NCBI GenBank assembly: GCA_943371245.1
Contig: CALRTY020000007.1
Span: forward strand, 75,309 to 139,308
Length of the DNA: 64,000 nucleotides
Source: UBA5018 sp947463165
GTDB lineage: Bacteria > Cyanobacteriota > Cyanobacteriia > PCC-6307 > Cyanobiaceae
Direction: 5' to 3'
Shown here: positions 32,638 to 41,150 of the stretch, piece after piece
How the letters are laid out: each line of letters opens with the position of its first letter
How positions within the stretch are numbered: position 1 is the first letter of the stretch
The notes under the pieces: generated by a model
What the model saw: only the letters and a program-made list of their open reading frames with translations
What the model was told of the DNA's origin: nothing
Databases searched by the model: none
Translations under genes and position numbers: made by a program

Positions 32638-33900
32638 TCAGAAGGACAGACTATCGATGGGAATCCCCTGCTGAATCTGTTCTATGAAGCGATGAAATGG
32701 AGGGCGATCGACGGCCATGCAGGTGGTCATTAATTTAGCGAATAGGCTTGGCACCGGCACTGGCTCAGTCCGCAGACTAGGATAAAGCAGAAAGGGAGGT
32801 CGTTCGTCGTCGTGACTAACCTTAGAAAGATAACGCTCGGCATTTTGGCTGATCACTAGTTGAGGCCTAAAACCTAACACAATTTCATCATGGACATAGC
32901 GACTACGACAGAATAGCACCATTCCAAAGATGCGCGTCATCATGGGAACCAGGCCCCGGGCAAGGCTATCGCCAAAGACCAAAGCTCTAGGGCTATTGCC
33001 GACAAGACTGGGATTGACGAAAATATCGCAAATACCATCATTGGCAGTAACTAATTGATTGTTGAAGCGCGTGATTGGCCGAGGTGGCAAAAACGAGATC
33101 CTTGTCTCTTTGCGAGGCGGATCCAGCTTGGAGCCCAAATCACCACTCCAAACCCCCTGCTTGATGATATTCTTCATTACCCATGGGCGTAACACAGCTA
33201 GATCGATCGACGAGCTTAGCGCTTGACTGGGGCAATTGCCCCCAATACCAGCGCTCCCAGGGCTGGTTGAATTAACAGAACTTACCGCGACAGCTTCTAG
33301 ATTATTTCCAGCTTTTGAGGGGTTACCCCTACCGGAAACACCTCCAAGTACCTGACATGCTTTGTTTGCATTACCGGCAAAAGGCTCCTGTCTTATCGCT
33401 AATTCAAGGATGGCTTCCAGGCAGCAAAGAAAGCCCAGCGGCGTGCAGTGACTGTCAACCCGCGAATACACTTGTTGGGGTTCACACCTCAGGGCATCTA
33501 GCGGATAACTGAAGTGGGGGGAAATATTCTTGTATACGGCCAGGCCAATGGCCTGCTTATAGCGCTTTAGAATGGGAGTTCCGATGGCAATAGGGAAATT
33601 TTCTCTTAGTACGAAGGCCTTATCAGGCGACACTAGGTGCACGTAGGCCGCCCCAATTTGCCGGCAGAGTGCCTGGCGCCGCTGCAGGTTTCCCCAGAAA
33701 TTGTCAATAGAGCTGGCGTCTGGTTCGATCTCTCCCTTGAGAAAGGCCAGGGGTCGATGGGGGCCACCAGTGAGGAAAAGGTAATCATCGCTACCTTCGG
33801 TTACCATTGGATGATCGCTCACTTCTGAAGTTGAGGTGGATGCCTTTTGCCAGACAGATTGGACTATCCTACCGTCATCACCAACCCGGGCGGGAGGCAC
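32638..33900 (-). CDS. AlgX/AlgJ-like SGNH (acyltransferase-type) protein
   Basis: The frame has 420 codons; similarity starts at 'MVTEGSDDYLFLTGGPHRPL', so the ATG at 33807 (389 residues) is the likelier start. Family features are the early 'DYLFLTGG', 'AAYVHLVSPDKAFVLRENFP', 'VYSRVDSHCTPLGFLCCLEA' (the Asp-x-His signature) and 'ALVFGDSLARGLVPMM' (the GDS block). Relatives acetylate alginate or other exported polysaccharides. A low-complexity stretch rich in Asn/Ser/Gly sits in the middle. No typical signal peptide is seen with either start. Confidence 0.72.
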   Translation of the reverse strand: MPPARVGDDGRIVQSVWQKASTSTSEVSDHPMVTEGSDDYLFLTGGPHRPLAFLKGEIEPDASSIDNFWGNLQRRQALCRQIGAAYVHLVSPDKAFVLRENFPIAIGTPILKRYKQAIGLAVYKNISPHFSYPLDALRCEPQQVYSRVDSHCTPLGFLCCLEAILELAIRQEPFAGNANKACQVLGGVSGRGNPSKAGNNLEAVAVSSVNSTSPGSAGIGGNCPSQALSSSIDLAVLRPWVMKNIIKQGVWSGDLGSKLDPPRKETRISFLPPRPITRFNNQLVTANDGICDIFVNPSLVGNSPRALVFGDSLARGLVPMMTRIFGMVLFCRSRYVHDEIVLGFRPQLVISQNAERYLSKVSHDDERPPFLLYPSLRTEPVPVPSLFAKLMTTCMAVDRPPFHRFIEQIQQGIPIDSLSF

Positions 33901-34464
33901 TGGTCTGGATTTTAGCGTTGATTATATGGGTAATTTGCCTCCCAGGGCACTGTAGGGACTACATGGCAATACCTGCCGAGCAGGCAGCCCAGGCTGATTT
34001 CCGCCTACCTGCCATCGCCGTTGGCACGCGGCTGCAGCGCTTCTCAAAATTCGCCGAGAAGTCTGCGGCTGCATATTTGACCGTCTGCCATATCCCCACG
34101 AGAATACAGCCCTAGGAGAATATAGTCATAGAAGAACTTTCGGCCAGACCAGCCAATCCTGATCTCCTCTTGCATAAATCGAGCCACAAAACCAGCTGAG
34201 ATGCATTGGCATTCATGATCCGAGCAGCCGAGAATTTATACGAACCGCACCAGCTGCATCTGGAACTTGCCGGGGCCGCCAGGCTTCTGCATAGCAGTAC
34301 TGCTGGCACAGCTCCAGCTTGGCTTGGCCCTAGTCCAGCTGCTACTGCTTCCACTGGCTCACCTGGATCGGCTCGCAATGCAAGCTGGGCGGCATTGGGC
34401 AAGCCCACCTGCGTGATCAACCTCAGTTTTTACCTAGCTAAGTTTTTCGGATTGTTGGGGCCTT
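33901..34464. other. 564-base gap without a supported gene
   Basis: Both strands carry frames of about 100 codons (for example 34112-34420, minus), but none shows a family signature or a ribosome-binding site. The region 33901-34100 probably holds the promoter of the AlgX-like/sulfotransferase pair. Confidence 0.4.
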
Positions 34465-36201
34465 TCAGGCTTCGCGAAGTTGTTTCATGGCCTGGATTCG
34501 TTGGTTGGCGTTGAAGAATAGGCGCGCTGCTGTGGGCGCTTTATAGCCGGGAAGCTCCAGATTTTGTCCTAGCCAGTGGGGTAGGTCTTGGGCCCTAACC
34601 AAGCGCATGCCGGCGGGGGCGGGCTGGTCGGCTAACTGGGGCGCCAGCCAGTTGGCGATTGCCTGGCTTAGGGGCACTTCCCGGGTGGCGTCCCAGCGGC
34701 TATAAGCCTCCCCTCGCAGCACGGTGCGACATGCCTGCTCCAGGGCGGCTCCGATCGCCGGGTGGCGCGGGCGGGCCGCCAGCAGGGGCAGCTGCAGTTG
34801 ACCGAGTGCGTCTGATACCACCACCAAGCCGGCTCCACCGCCCAGCAGCAGATCAAGGGGCTGGAGAGTCAAGCTGCGAGGTTCCAGCACCACGCCGCCA
34901 TAGCGCCAGATCAGGGCCATGGCCATCAGGTCGCCACGGCTGATGTGATCGTTGATGCAGGAGGCTGCTGCCTGCACCAATTTGGGTAGATCAGCCCACT
35001 GATTGTCGGCGGTGGTGGCGGTGGCCTGGCGCGTATCAAATAGCCAACCTGGATTGATTAGCCGGCAGTGCTGCTGGAGATCCTGTTCGCTGCTGGGGCG
35101 GCTGTCGCCTGGTGCCTTGAGCAGCCACAGGCGCCGGGGAATCAGCCCTTCCGGATCTGGTTGATTGGGCTTTGTGATCGGCCCTAGGGGCTTGGCCAGG
35201 GCCCGGATCAGGGCGAAGGAGGTGACCGTGGGACCGCCATTGCTGAGGTGCAACTTCGCCAAGCTGGCTGCACTGGCCTCCTCTCCCAGCTTGACCAGCT
35301 CCTCGGCTAGGGCGGCGTCGGACCCCAGCTCCAGGCGCCATTGCCGCAGCGGTTCGGCGCCGACACGCTTTAGCTGATCTTTATCTTCGCTGGCTGCCAA
35401 TAGCTCGCGTATGCGCTTGAGGTGCGTTTCGGCACCGCGCAGGTCGGCCGTGGCTAGGGCAATCCGATGGGCCAAGGTTAGGGACTGTTCGCGGCGGCTA
35501 ACCAGCTCTAGGCCTGGGCTATCGGCATCGATCGTCGAGGCCAATTGCCGCGCCTTTTGCAGTTGGCCGCGCCCTAATGCCAGGCGCATGGCGGTATAAC
35601 TGCGCTCGCGTCGGGCTGGGGCATTGCTGGCGTCCATGGCGGAGACGGCCTGATCCGCCTCGGCTGCCCCTAGCACCACCAGTGTCTCCAGGCGCTGATC
35701 CCGCCAGCGCTGCAGCTGCTCGGCACTGACCTGATCAGGCTGCTCATCGCTGAGCTGCAGCAGCTGATCCAGGCAGGCCAACACGCGCGGTTGATCCCGA
35801 TAGCTGCGCGCCAGTTCCAGTTGGCGCTGCTCTAACTCCAGGGGCTGCAGCCCTGGGGGTAGGGGCCTCTGGGCCAGCACTAGAGCTGCTTGGGGCAGCT
35901 GACCGGAGGCCCTAAGCAGGGAAAAGCGTTTGCGCCAGGTTTCCAATACCAGGGAGCCTTGCTGCGGCACCTGGGCCAGGCGGGTTAGCGCCTCGGACCA
36001 ACGACCGAGGCCATGCAGACAACTCACCTGCCAGATCAGCCACCAGGCATTGCTTGGCTGCTGGGCGGCCAGTTGCTCAAAGCAGGCCAGGGCCTCAGCC
36101 CTTTTGCCCTCTTTACTCAGGGCTTTTGCCCTGGCCTCCAGGGATTGCTCAGGGGCTGCGGTAGGCGCAGCTGCGGGGGAGTTAGAGGATAATGCGGACA
36201 T
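34465..36201 (-). CDS. TPR-like protein with GT32-type domain lacking the DXD motif
   Basis: A 578-residue protein. Residues ~15-330 are helical repeats of TPR style ('KALSKEGKRAEALACFEQLA' at the start). From about residue 365 the sequence resembles the sugar-binding-DXD (GT32) domain: 'IPRRLWLLKAP', 'CRLINPGWLFDTRQA' and 'RGDLMAMALIWRYGGVVLEP'. In active GT32 enzymes the last element continues as an Asp-x-Asp; here it is Glu-Pro-Arg, so catalysis is doubtful. It could be a degenerate transferase or a binding protein. Codon use is GC-rich like the chromosome. Confidence 0.65.
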   Translation of the reverse strand: MSALSSNSPAAAPTAAPEQSLEARAKALSKEGKRAEALACFEQLAAQQPSNAWWLIWQVSCLHGLGRWSEALTRLAQVPQQGSLVLETWRKRFSLLRASGQLPQAALVLAQRPLPPGLQPLELEQRQLELARSYRDQPRVLACLDQLLQLSDEQPDQVSAEQLQRWRDQRLETLVVLGAAEADQAVSAMDASNAPARRERSYTAMRLALGRGQLQKARQLASTIDADSPGLELVSRREQSLTLAHRIALATADLRGAETHLKRIRELLAASEDKDQLKRVGAEPLRQWRLELGSDAALAEELVKLGEEASAASLAKLHLSNGGPTVTSFALIRALAKPLGPITKPNQPDPEGLIPRRLWLLKAPGDSRPSSEQDLQQHCRLINPGWLFDTRQATATTADNQWADLPKLVQAAASCINDHISRGDLMAMALIWRYGGVVLEPRSLTLQPLDLLLGGGAGLVVVSDALGQLQLPLLAARPRHPAIGAALEQACRTVLRGEAYSRWDATREVPLSQAIANWLAPQLADQPAPAGMRLVRAQDLPHWLGQNLELPGYKAPTAARLFFNANQRIQAMKQLREA

Positions 36202-36497
36202 TCACACCATTTGGCATATGGCAACGATTATGGCCCATTCGCCCGATCACAGCGCTGGCTTGTGCTTAGCGATTGGGGCGAATGACTTTCTGTTGTCAAT
36301 TTGAATGACTCTCCAACGGAGAACCTGGCCGGCTTTTCAGTGGGGCAGCTCCAAATAAAACCAAAGCCCGCCACTCTCACGCCCCAAAGCATTGGACTTA
36401 CTGAGTTGCTCGCTGATTCGCAATTCCCGAATAAGTAACTTTAGCGGTTTCGAATATCACTGTATCTACTTTTGGTTGTCGAGGTCTTGCCGACTGA

Positions 36498-37637
36498 TTA
36501 ACTCCTCAATAGTTGGGCCATCGCCTCGGGGGGTGACCAGCTGGCCAGCAGGTCACCGCGGGCATCCCGATCGCCGAGGTTGGGATAACTTCCCTGCAGC
36601 TTGTCCCCCACTTGATCCCCCAGCCGCAGCAGCACTGAGGCACTGCCGTGGTCCGTGCCGCCCGAGCCGTTCACCTGCAGGCGCCGGCCGAATTCACTAG
36701 TCGTAAGCAGTTCCACTCGTGGGCGTTTGGGCAAGGCGGCCAGGCCCCGCTCGAATCCACTCAAGGCATCGGCGAGCTCTTGCAACAGGCGGGTATGGCG
36801 CCGCTGTTGGTTGGCGTGGGTGTCGTAGCCCTTATGGCTCACTTGAATCACGGCAGGAGGCTGGCTACCGGCTATCAGTCTCAGGGCGAGACCCAATTGC
36901 TTGCCCAGGGCTGTAGCAGGCAGGCGAGCCGCATCGAGCACGGCGGTTGGGGCCAGCTCGGCCACCAGATCCCGCAACCCCTGTTGGCTCGACTGCTCCA
37001 GCTCCAGCAGTCGCCGCAGGGCCTTGTTGTCGCCGGCTTGTAGCGGTGGGGGCCAGTGCTGTGTCGGGCCGCGCAGATCCGCTTGCTGCAGATGCAGCAG
37101 CTGGATGCCAGCGGCTTCCAGGGCCGCGGCCCCTCCATCGCCGAGCGCCACCAGGGGGCCCTGCTCGCCCCGGGCGGCCGCGGCCCGGCCCAGCCAACCC
37201 TCACCACCCCAGCCACTGGCTTTGCCGCTGGCCCATTGGTCGCTGGCCAGAAAATGGCTGCGGTTCGGTTGGCTCCAGCCCACCCCCAGCAGCCAGGCCA
37301 GTCGGCCGGCCTCCAGGCTGGGGCGCAGGGCCTCCAGGGCGGGATTCATGGCCAGACCCTCCCCGAGCGCCAGAGCCTCCGCCACATTCACCGCCAGGGG
37401 ACCCCGCAGTTGCTGGTAGATCGGATCCCCGAAGGGCCCAACGCAATTGAGCCCATCGTTGCCACCTTGCAACTCCAGCAGTATCAATACCCGTTGGGAG
37501 CCACCTGGGGTGGTCTGGGCCCGAGCTGACTCCGCGCGCCTTGGCCCCCATCCCAGGGACGCCGGCCTCGCCATCGGCCCGATGGCGGCCCCCAGGGCCA
37601 CCCAAAAACTCAGCTGTAGCAGGGAGCGACGGCGCAT
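36498..37637 (-). CDS. DUF1501 secreted protein (Tat signal)
   Basis: A 379-residue protein of the DUF1501 family (alkaline-phosphatase-like fold). The N-terminus 'MRRRSLLQLSFWVALGAAIG' is a twin-arginine type signal. Typical blocks are 'VLILLELQGGNDGLNCVGPF', 'AMNPALEAL', 'VIQVSHKGYDTHANQQRRHT' and 'TSEFGRRLQVNGSGGTDHGS'. The family is exported, often with a DUF1800 partner, and of unknown role. It lies 12 bases behind the DUF1800 gene. Confidence 0.88.
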   Translation of the reverse strand: MRRRSLLQLSFWVALGAAIGPMARPASLGWGPRRAESARAQTTPGGSQRVLILLELQGGNDGLNCVGPFGDPIYQQLRGPLAVNVAEALALGEGLAMNPALEALRPSLEAGRLAWLLGVGWSQPNRSHFLASDQWASGKASGWGGEGWLGRAAAARGEQGPLVALGDGGAAALEAAGIQLLHLQQADLRGPTQHWPPPLQAGDNKALRRLLELEQSSQQGLRDLVAELAPTAVLDAARLPATALGKQLGLALRLIAGSQPPAVIQVSHKGYDTHANQQRRHTRLLQELADALSGFERGLAALPKRPRVELLTTSEFGRRLQVNGSGGTDHGSASVLLRLGDQVGDKLQGSYPNLGDRDARGDLLASWSPPEAMAQLLRS

Positions 37638-37649
37638 GGTCCCGGGGGG

Positions 37650-38858
37650 CTATTTGAGCTGCCACACCGGATCGGTGAGCAGGGCGAGCAGGTTGGCCTT
37701 GGTGGCTGGCGCTGGTAGCCGCAGGCTGAAGGGTTGGCGGGGCACCAGGTGGGCCTCCAGCATCGGCGGCAGCTGGTTGGATTCCCAAAGTTCCGGATGG
37801 TTTACCAGGGAGCGCATCGCCCTTTGTCTGGCCCGCAGCCAGGAGTCGGTGATCCACTGCCGATCCGCCGGCCATCCCTTGATGGAGGGGGGTTCAAACG
37901 GCACCTGTCCCATGGCCCGCAACTGCAACCGGGCCAGTCGCAGGCCCTCTTTCTGGCGGCTACCCAGCAGTCTCAATGCCGCCACCATCAGATCGATGGG
38001 TTCGCGCACCATGGCGCCTTGAGCCAGGCTGCGGCGTTGGGAGGGCAGTTCCAGCAGCCGCTGCACCAGCCAGGGCAGCGATAACTGCTTTTGTCGCCAC
38101 TGGTCGGCAAGCTGATTCAAGTTGGCCGCCGTAGGTAGATCTCCCTGCCACACCCGCCACAGCCGCGTCAGGATCATCCGGGCGGCGGCGGGCTGGGAAA
38201 CCAGCCAGGTGGCCAAGGAAGCGGCATCAAAGCTCGCCAGTTTCCCCAGCACCCGCATCGGTCCTGGATCATGGGCACCTTCATCCAGCACGATCTGTCC
38301 CTGGCGCAGCCGGTAACCACTCAGGGCCCTGGCGCCAGAAATCACATCGCTCTCCTGGAAGGAGCCGGCCCCAACGCTGTAGAGCTCCATCAATTCGCGG
38401 GCCAAATTTTCATTCGGGCTCTTCCTGTGGCTTGCTAAGCCGTCCAGGTTGCGCAGGGTGGCCGGGTCTGCCAGCATCGCCACCAGTAGTTGGCCATAGC
38501 CCCCCCGCAGCTGTTGACGGATCGTCTCAAGGTGCTGCCAAAATTGGCCTAGATCAGGCACCTTGCTCAGGTGCACGGCAAACAGGCCGGCCAAGGTCTG
38601 GGCGAGCCGGTCGTGCAGGGGCGTGGGGCCAAAGGCCAGCCGCTCAATCCAATGCTCTTGCAGGTCGCTGATGTTGCGCAGTTCCGCAGGCAGTGGCCCT
38701 AGCGGCGCTGGCGCGGTCGATAAGCTTTGCCAGATCTGCTCGCTGCGCGTGAACAGTTGTGGGGTGGGGCTCACCCCGAGCCGCCTAAGCAGAGCTCCTG
38801 GAGTGACTACCTCCCTTGCCTGGATGCCAAAGCTAAAACCCAAAGCATTTGTAGGCAC
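37650..38858 (-). CDS. DUF1800 protein
   Basis: A 402-residue protein with the DUF1800 hallmarks 'LATW..' replaced here by 'ERLAFGPTPLHDRLAQTLAG', 'VAMLADPATLRNLDGLASHR' with 'KSPNENLARELMELYSVG', and 'DVISGARALSGYRL'. DUF1800 and DUF1501 genes form a conserved pair in many bacteria and are thought to act together at the cell surface; the function is not established. First gene of the pair on the minus strand. Confidence 0.88.
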   Translation of the reverse strand: MPTNALGFSFGIQAREVVTPGALLRRLGVSPTPQLFTRSEQIWQSLSTAPAPLGPLPAELRNISDLQEHWIERLAFGPTPLHDRLAQTLAGLFAVHLSKVPDLGQFWQHLETIRQQLRGGYGQLLVAMLADPATLRNLDGLASHRKSPNENLARELMELYSVGAGSFQESDVISGARALSGYRLRQGQIVLDEGAHDPGPMRVLGKLASFDAASLATWLVSQPAAARMILTRLWRVWQGDLPTAANLNQLADQWRQKQLSLPWLVQRLLELPSQRRSLAQGAMVREPIDLMVAALRLLGSRQKEGLRLARLQLRAMGQVPFEPPSIKGWPADRQWITDSWLRARQRAMRSLVNHPELWESNQLPPMLEAHLVPRQPFSLRLPAPATKANLLALLTDPVWQLK

Positions 38859-39144
38859 CCTGAGCTGTCATTTGGTAGTTAAGTCTTAGCCTGGCATGGA
38901 ACTGACTCTGGTGCGCTGCCGCATCGCCCATGACTCGCCTGCCTGCCGGTTCCCATGGGTCCGGTCAAGAGCAGATGCATTCCCACCCATAATAGGATCG
39001 ATCTAATCGAGAAGCAGGCGATACACCGACCGGCTTCGCTTCATGTTTTTTTGTTTCCGAATTTCTTGCCATCTCCGATGAGTATGCGCGCGCCAGCAGA
39101 AGGCCAGCAATTTTGAATTAGAGAAGCTGATGAATACACAATCT
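38859..39144. other. Gap between the DUF1800 gene and the 39145-43982 glycan operon
   Basis: No gene seen. It should hold the promoter of the DUF1800-DUF1501 pair on its left side and the 3' end of the glycan operon on its right. Confidence 0.4.
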
Positions 39145-39807
39145 TCAGTCAATCAACTGAGCTAATTCATTTATAACCCTTAGCTGGCCTTCCGAGTTTG
39201 TATTGGCTGTCATTATTTGCAGAACGTCGTCGATCAGCAGATTGGAAGCTTTGGGGGTTTTCTCTAGCAATTCCAGGGCAGAAGGCGTAAACAAATCGGC
39301 AACACTATTCACTATTGGCAGGCCAAGCTGCAGGTAAAAAGTTTCAATCCGCTTAAAAGCCTGGCTGGGATCGATGCGAATCGACCGTCCTGGAATCATC
39401 ATGAAACGTAGTTTATGCTCGGGGGTTTCAGGCTCGGCAAGCACAGCCAAATAGTCATCGATGGCCTGGCGCAAAAACTGGTAAGCCGAAGCCAATTCAA
39501 TACCGCCATGTTCCCGCTGAATATTTACAATCTGCAAGCATATACCATCCAGATCTGCCAGGATTACCGTGCTATCGAATAGCTCAACCAGGGGTCTACT
39601 ATGGACGGGAGGGTACCGATAGCCGATTAAAAACTCATGGCGATGCTGCATTTGATGATTACGGACATAATCTTCAATCCTAATACCCTCGCCAATGGTG
39701 ACCGGACCGTCGCAAGAACGCAGGTTATTGGCAGCAGCAAGGGTGTCCAGGAAGCTGAAGAACATATTGTCCAGGCCCAATGGCGTGGCGACTGATATGT
39801 GATTCAC
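39145..39807 (-). CDS. Unrecognised 220-residue protein at the end of a glycan operon
   Basis: I do not recognise a family. The protein is soluble and acidic, without signal peptide or membrane segment. Visible features are 'GYRYPPVHSRPLVELFDSTV' in the first half, 'EHKLRFMMIPGRSIRIDPSQ' with 'AFKRIETFYLQLGL' in the second, and a helical C-terminus. It overlaps the GT4 gene by ATGA and is the last gene of a four-gene overlapping operon, so a role linked to that glycan is likely. Codon use is more AT-rich than in the housekeeping genes. Confidence 0.7.
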   Translation of the reverse strand: MNHISVATPLGLDNMFFSFLDTLAAANNLRSCDGPVTIGEGIRIEDYVRNHQMQHRHEFLIGYRYPPVHSRPLVELFDSTVILADLDGICLQIVNIQREHGGIELASAYQFLRQAIDDYLAVLAEPETPEHKLRFMMIPGRSIRIDPSQAFKRIETFYLQLGLPIVNSVADLFTPSALELLEKTPKASNLLIDDVLQIMTANTNSEGQLRVINELAQLID

Positions 39808-41150
39808 TTGGCCCCAGCAGCTAGTTGATCAGTAAAATTGAGATTTAGATCCAAGGCTTTGGCATACTCCAAAAGAGCCCTCTTGGGATTTAGCCGCATG
39901 GCAGAAATGTATGCTTCGCTGCTCATTTGCCTATAGCTTACGTCAGTCAGAGACATACACTGATGCATCTTTTGAGCCAGGTCATTGGGGTTGCGTGGCT
40001 GAAAGTTAAATCCATCAATACCATCTCTCAGGCGCTCGCCGAGGCCGCCGATGCGGGCCGCTAGGACAGGCTTGAAGCAGGCGAATGCTTCAGTAACAAC
40101 AAGGGCAAACACCTCTGGCCAGGTAGATGGTACCACTACAAAGTCCACCCTGTCCATCCGGCTTACCAACTCGTTATGGCTATAGCCACCGAGTTCCACT
40201 ATGGAACCTTGTCGCCAGTTTCGTGATTCTTTAATCAGCGCTTCGACTTTAGCTTGGTAAAGCTCTGACGCAAATTCTTTATTGCCGCCGTTGATAACGA
40301 TTTCAAAGCGACGTTTTAGCTGCTTAGCATCCAATTCACCCCCCGCCTTAAGCATCACGTCCACACCCTTATTGTCTAAGAATTGGCCAAAGTAGCCAAA
40401 GCGCACTGGCCGATTCGCCGAAAATGTATTTTGCTGTTTGGCTTGGTAGGATGACAAATCGATGGGATGATTTATTACATGGATTCGATGGGGGCTGATG
40501 TTAAGTTCATCGCTAAAAACCCCGGCAAGATGTTTAGATGGAAATATAAAATTATTAGCCTGTTCCAGGCACTCCTTGTTAAACTTTTTGCGAGCTGCGA
40601 ATACATCAGCGTTGATGTGCGGAAAGCACATTGAGCAGAGCTCAGGGTCTGATTTTTGGCAAAGCTGGCCATCGGTTTTTTTTACCATTTGCCCATCAGC
40701 CATGCAGGCAAAAAGCATCTCGTGCAGGCCCACTGAGATATTAGATGTTGGCAAGACGGCACGGATCATGCTGATAAGATCAATGCCAAGGTGCATGTAA
40801 TGTGATATAAAAATTGACTTGGGATTAATTTTTTCCAGAAACAAGGCTAAATCCTTGGGCGGACGAGAGTCTTTGCAGCAGTGCCAGAAGTAATCGTATT
40901 CGCCAGTAAAAAAATAAAATTCATCCTCGTAATTAGATGAACGCCTCACGAAAGCATTGGCTTTTGATTTTAGTTTTGTAACAGGAGAGGTGGCGGCAAT
41001 AAAGCAAACTCTAAACTTGGTATACTTTTTAAGATTTAAGTACAGATCATAGGCGCACTGCTGGGCGCCACCTGCGGTAATTTTAGGGTCAAATAAGGTC
41101 AAGATGGCGATGTCGTATGAGCTCGCCGTAAGCAGGGAGTCAGAGGACAT
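39804..41150 (-). CDS. Family 4 glycosyltransferase
   Basis: A 448-residue retaining glycosyltransferase with two Rossmann-like domains. N-terminal part: 'DIAILTLFDPKITAGGAQQC' with the Gly-Gly loop. C-terminal part: 'PVRFGYFGQFLDNKGVDVML' and 'VVVPSTWPEVFALVVTEAFA' with the conserved Glu pair region (EX7E), then 'LAARIGGLGERLRDGIDGFN'. A Cys-rich patch 'CQKSDPELCSMCFPH' in the middle occurs in some GT4 enzymes and may bind metal. It overlaps the upstream GT2 gene by 11 bases. Confidence 0.85.
   Translation of the reverse strand: MSSDSLLTASSYDIAILTLFDPKITAGGAQQCAYDLYLNLKKYTKFRVCFIAATSPVTKLKSKANAFVRRSSNYEDEFYFFTGEYDYFWHCCKDSRPPKDLALFLEKINPKSIFISHYMHLGIDLISMIRAVLPTSNISVGLHEMLFACMADGQMVKKTDGQLCQKSDPELCSMCFPHINADVFAARKKFNKECLEQANNFIFPSKHLAGVFSDELNISPHRIHVINHPIDLSSYQAKQQNTFSANRPVRFGYFGQFLDNKGVDVMLKAGGELDAKQLKRRFEIVINGGNKEFASELYQAKVEALIKESRNWRQGSIVELGGYSHNELVSRMDRVDFVVVPSTWPEVFALVVTEAFACFKPVLAARIGGLGERLRDGIDGFNFQPRNPNDLAQKMHQCMSLTDVSYRQMSSEAYISAMRLNPKRALLEYAKALDLNLNFTDQLAAGAK

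Noticed and set aside
34112..34420. Open frames of about 100 codons on both strands between the AlgX-like and GT32-type genes
   Set aside because: No family signature, no ribosome-binding site, and composition unlike the neighbouring genes.
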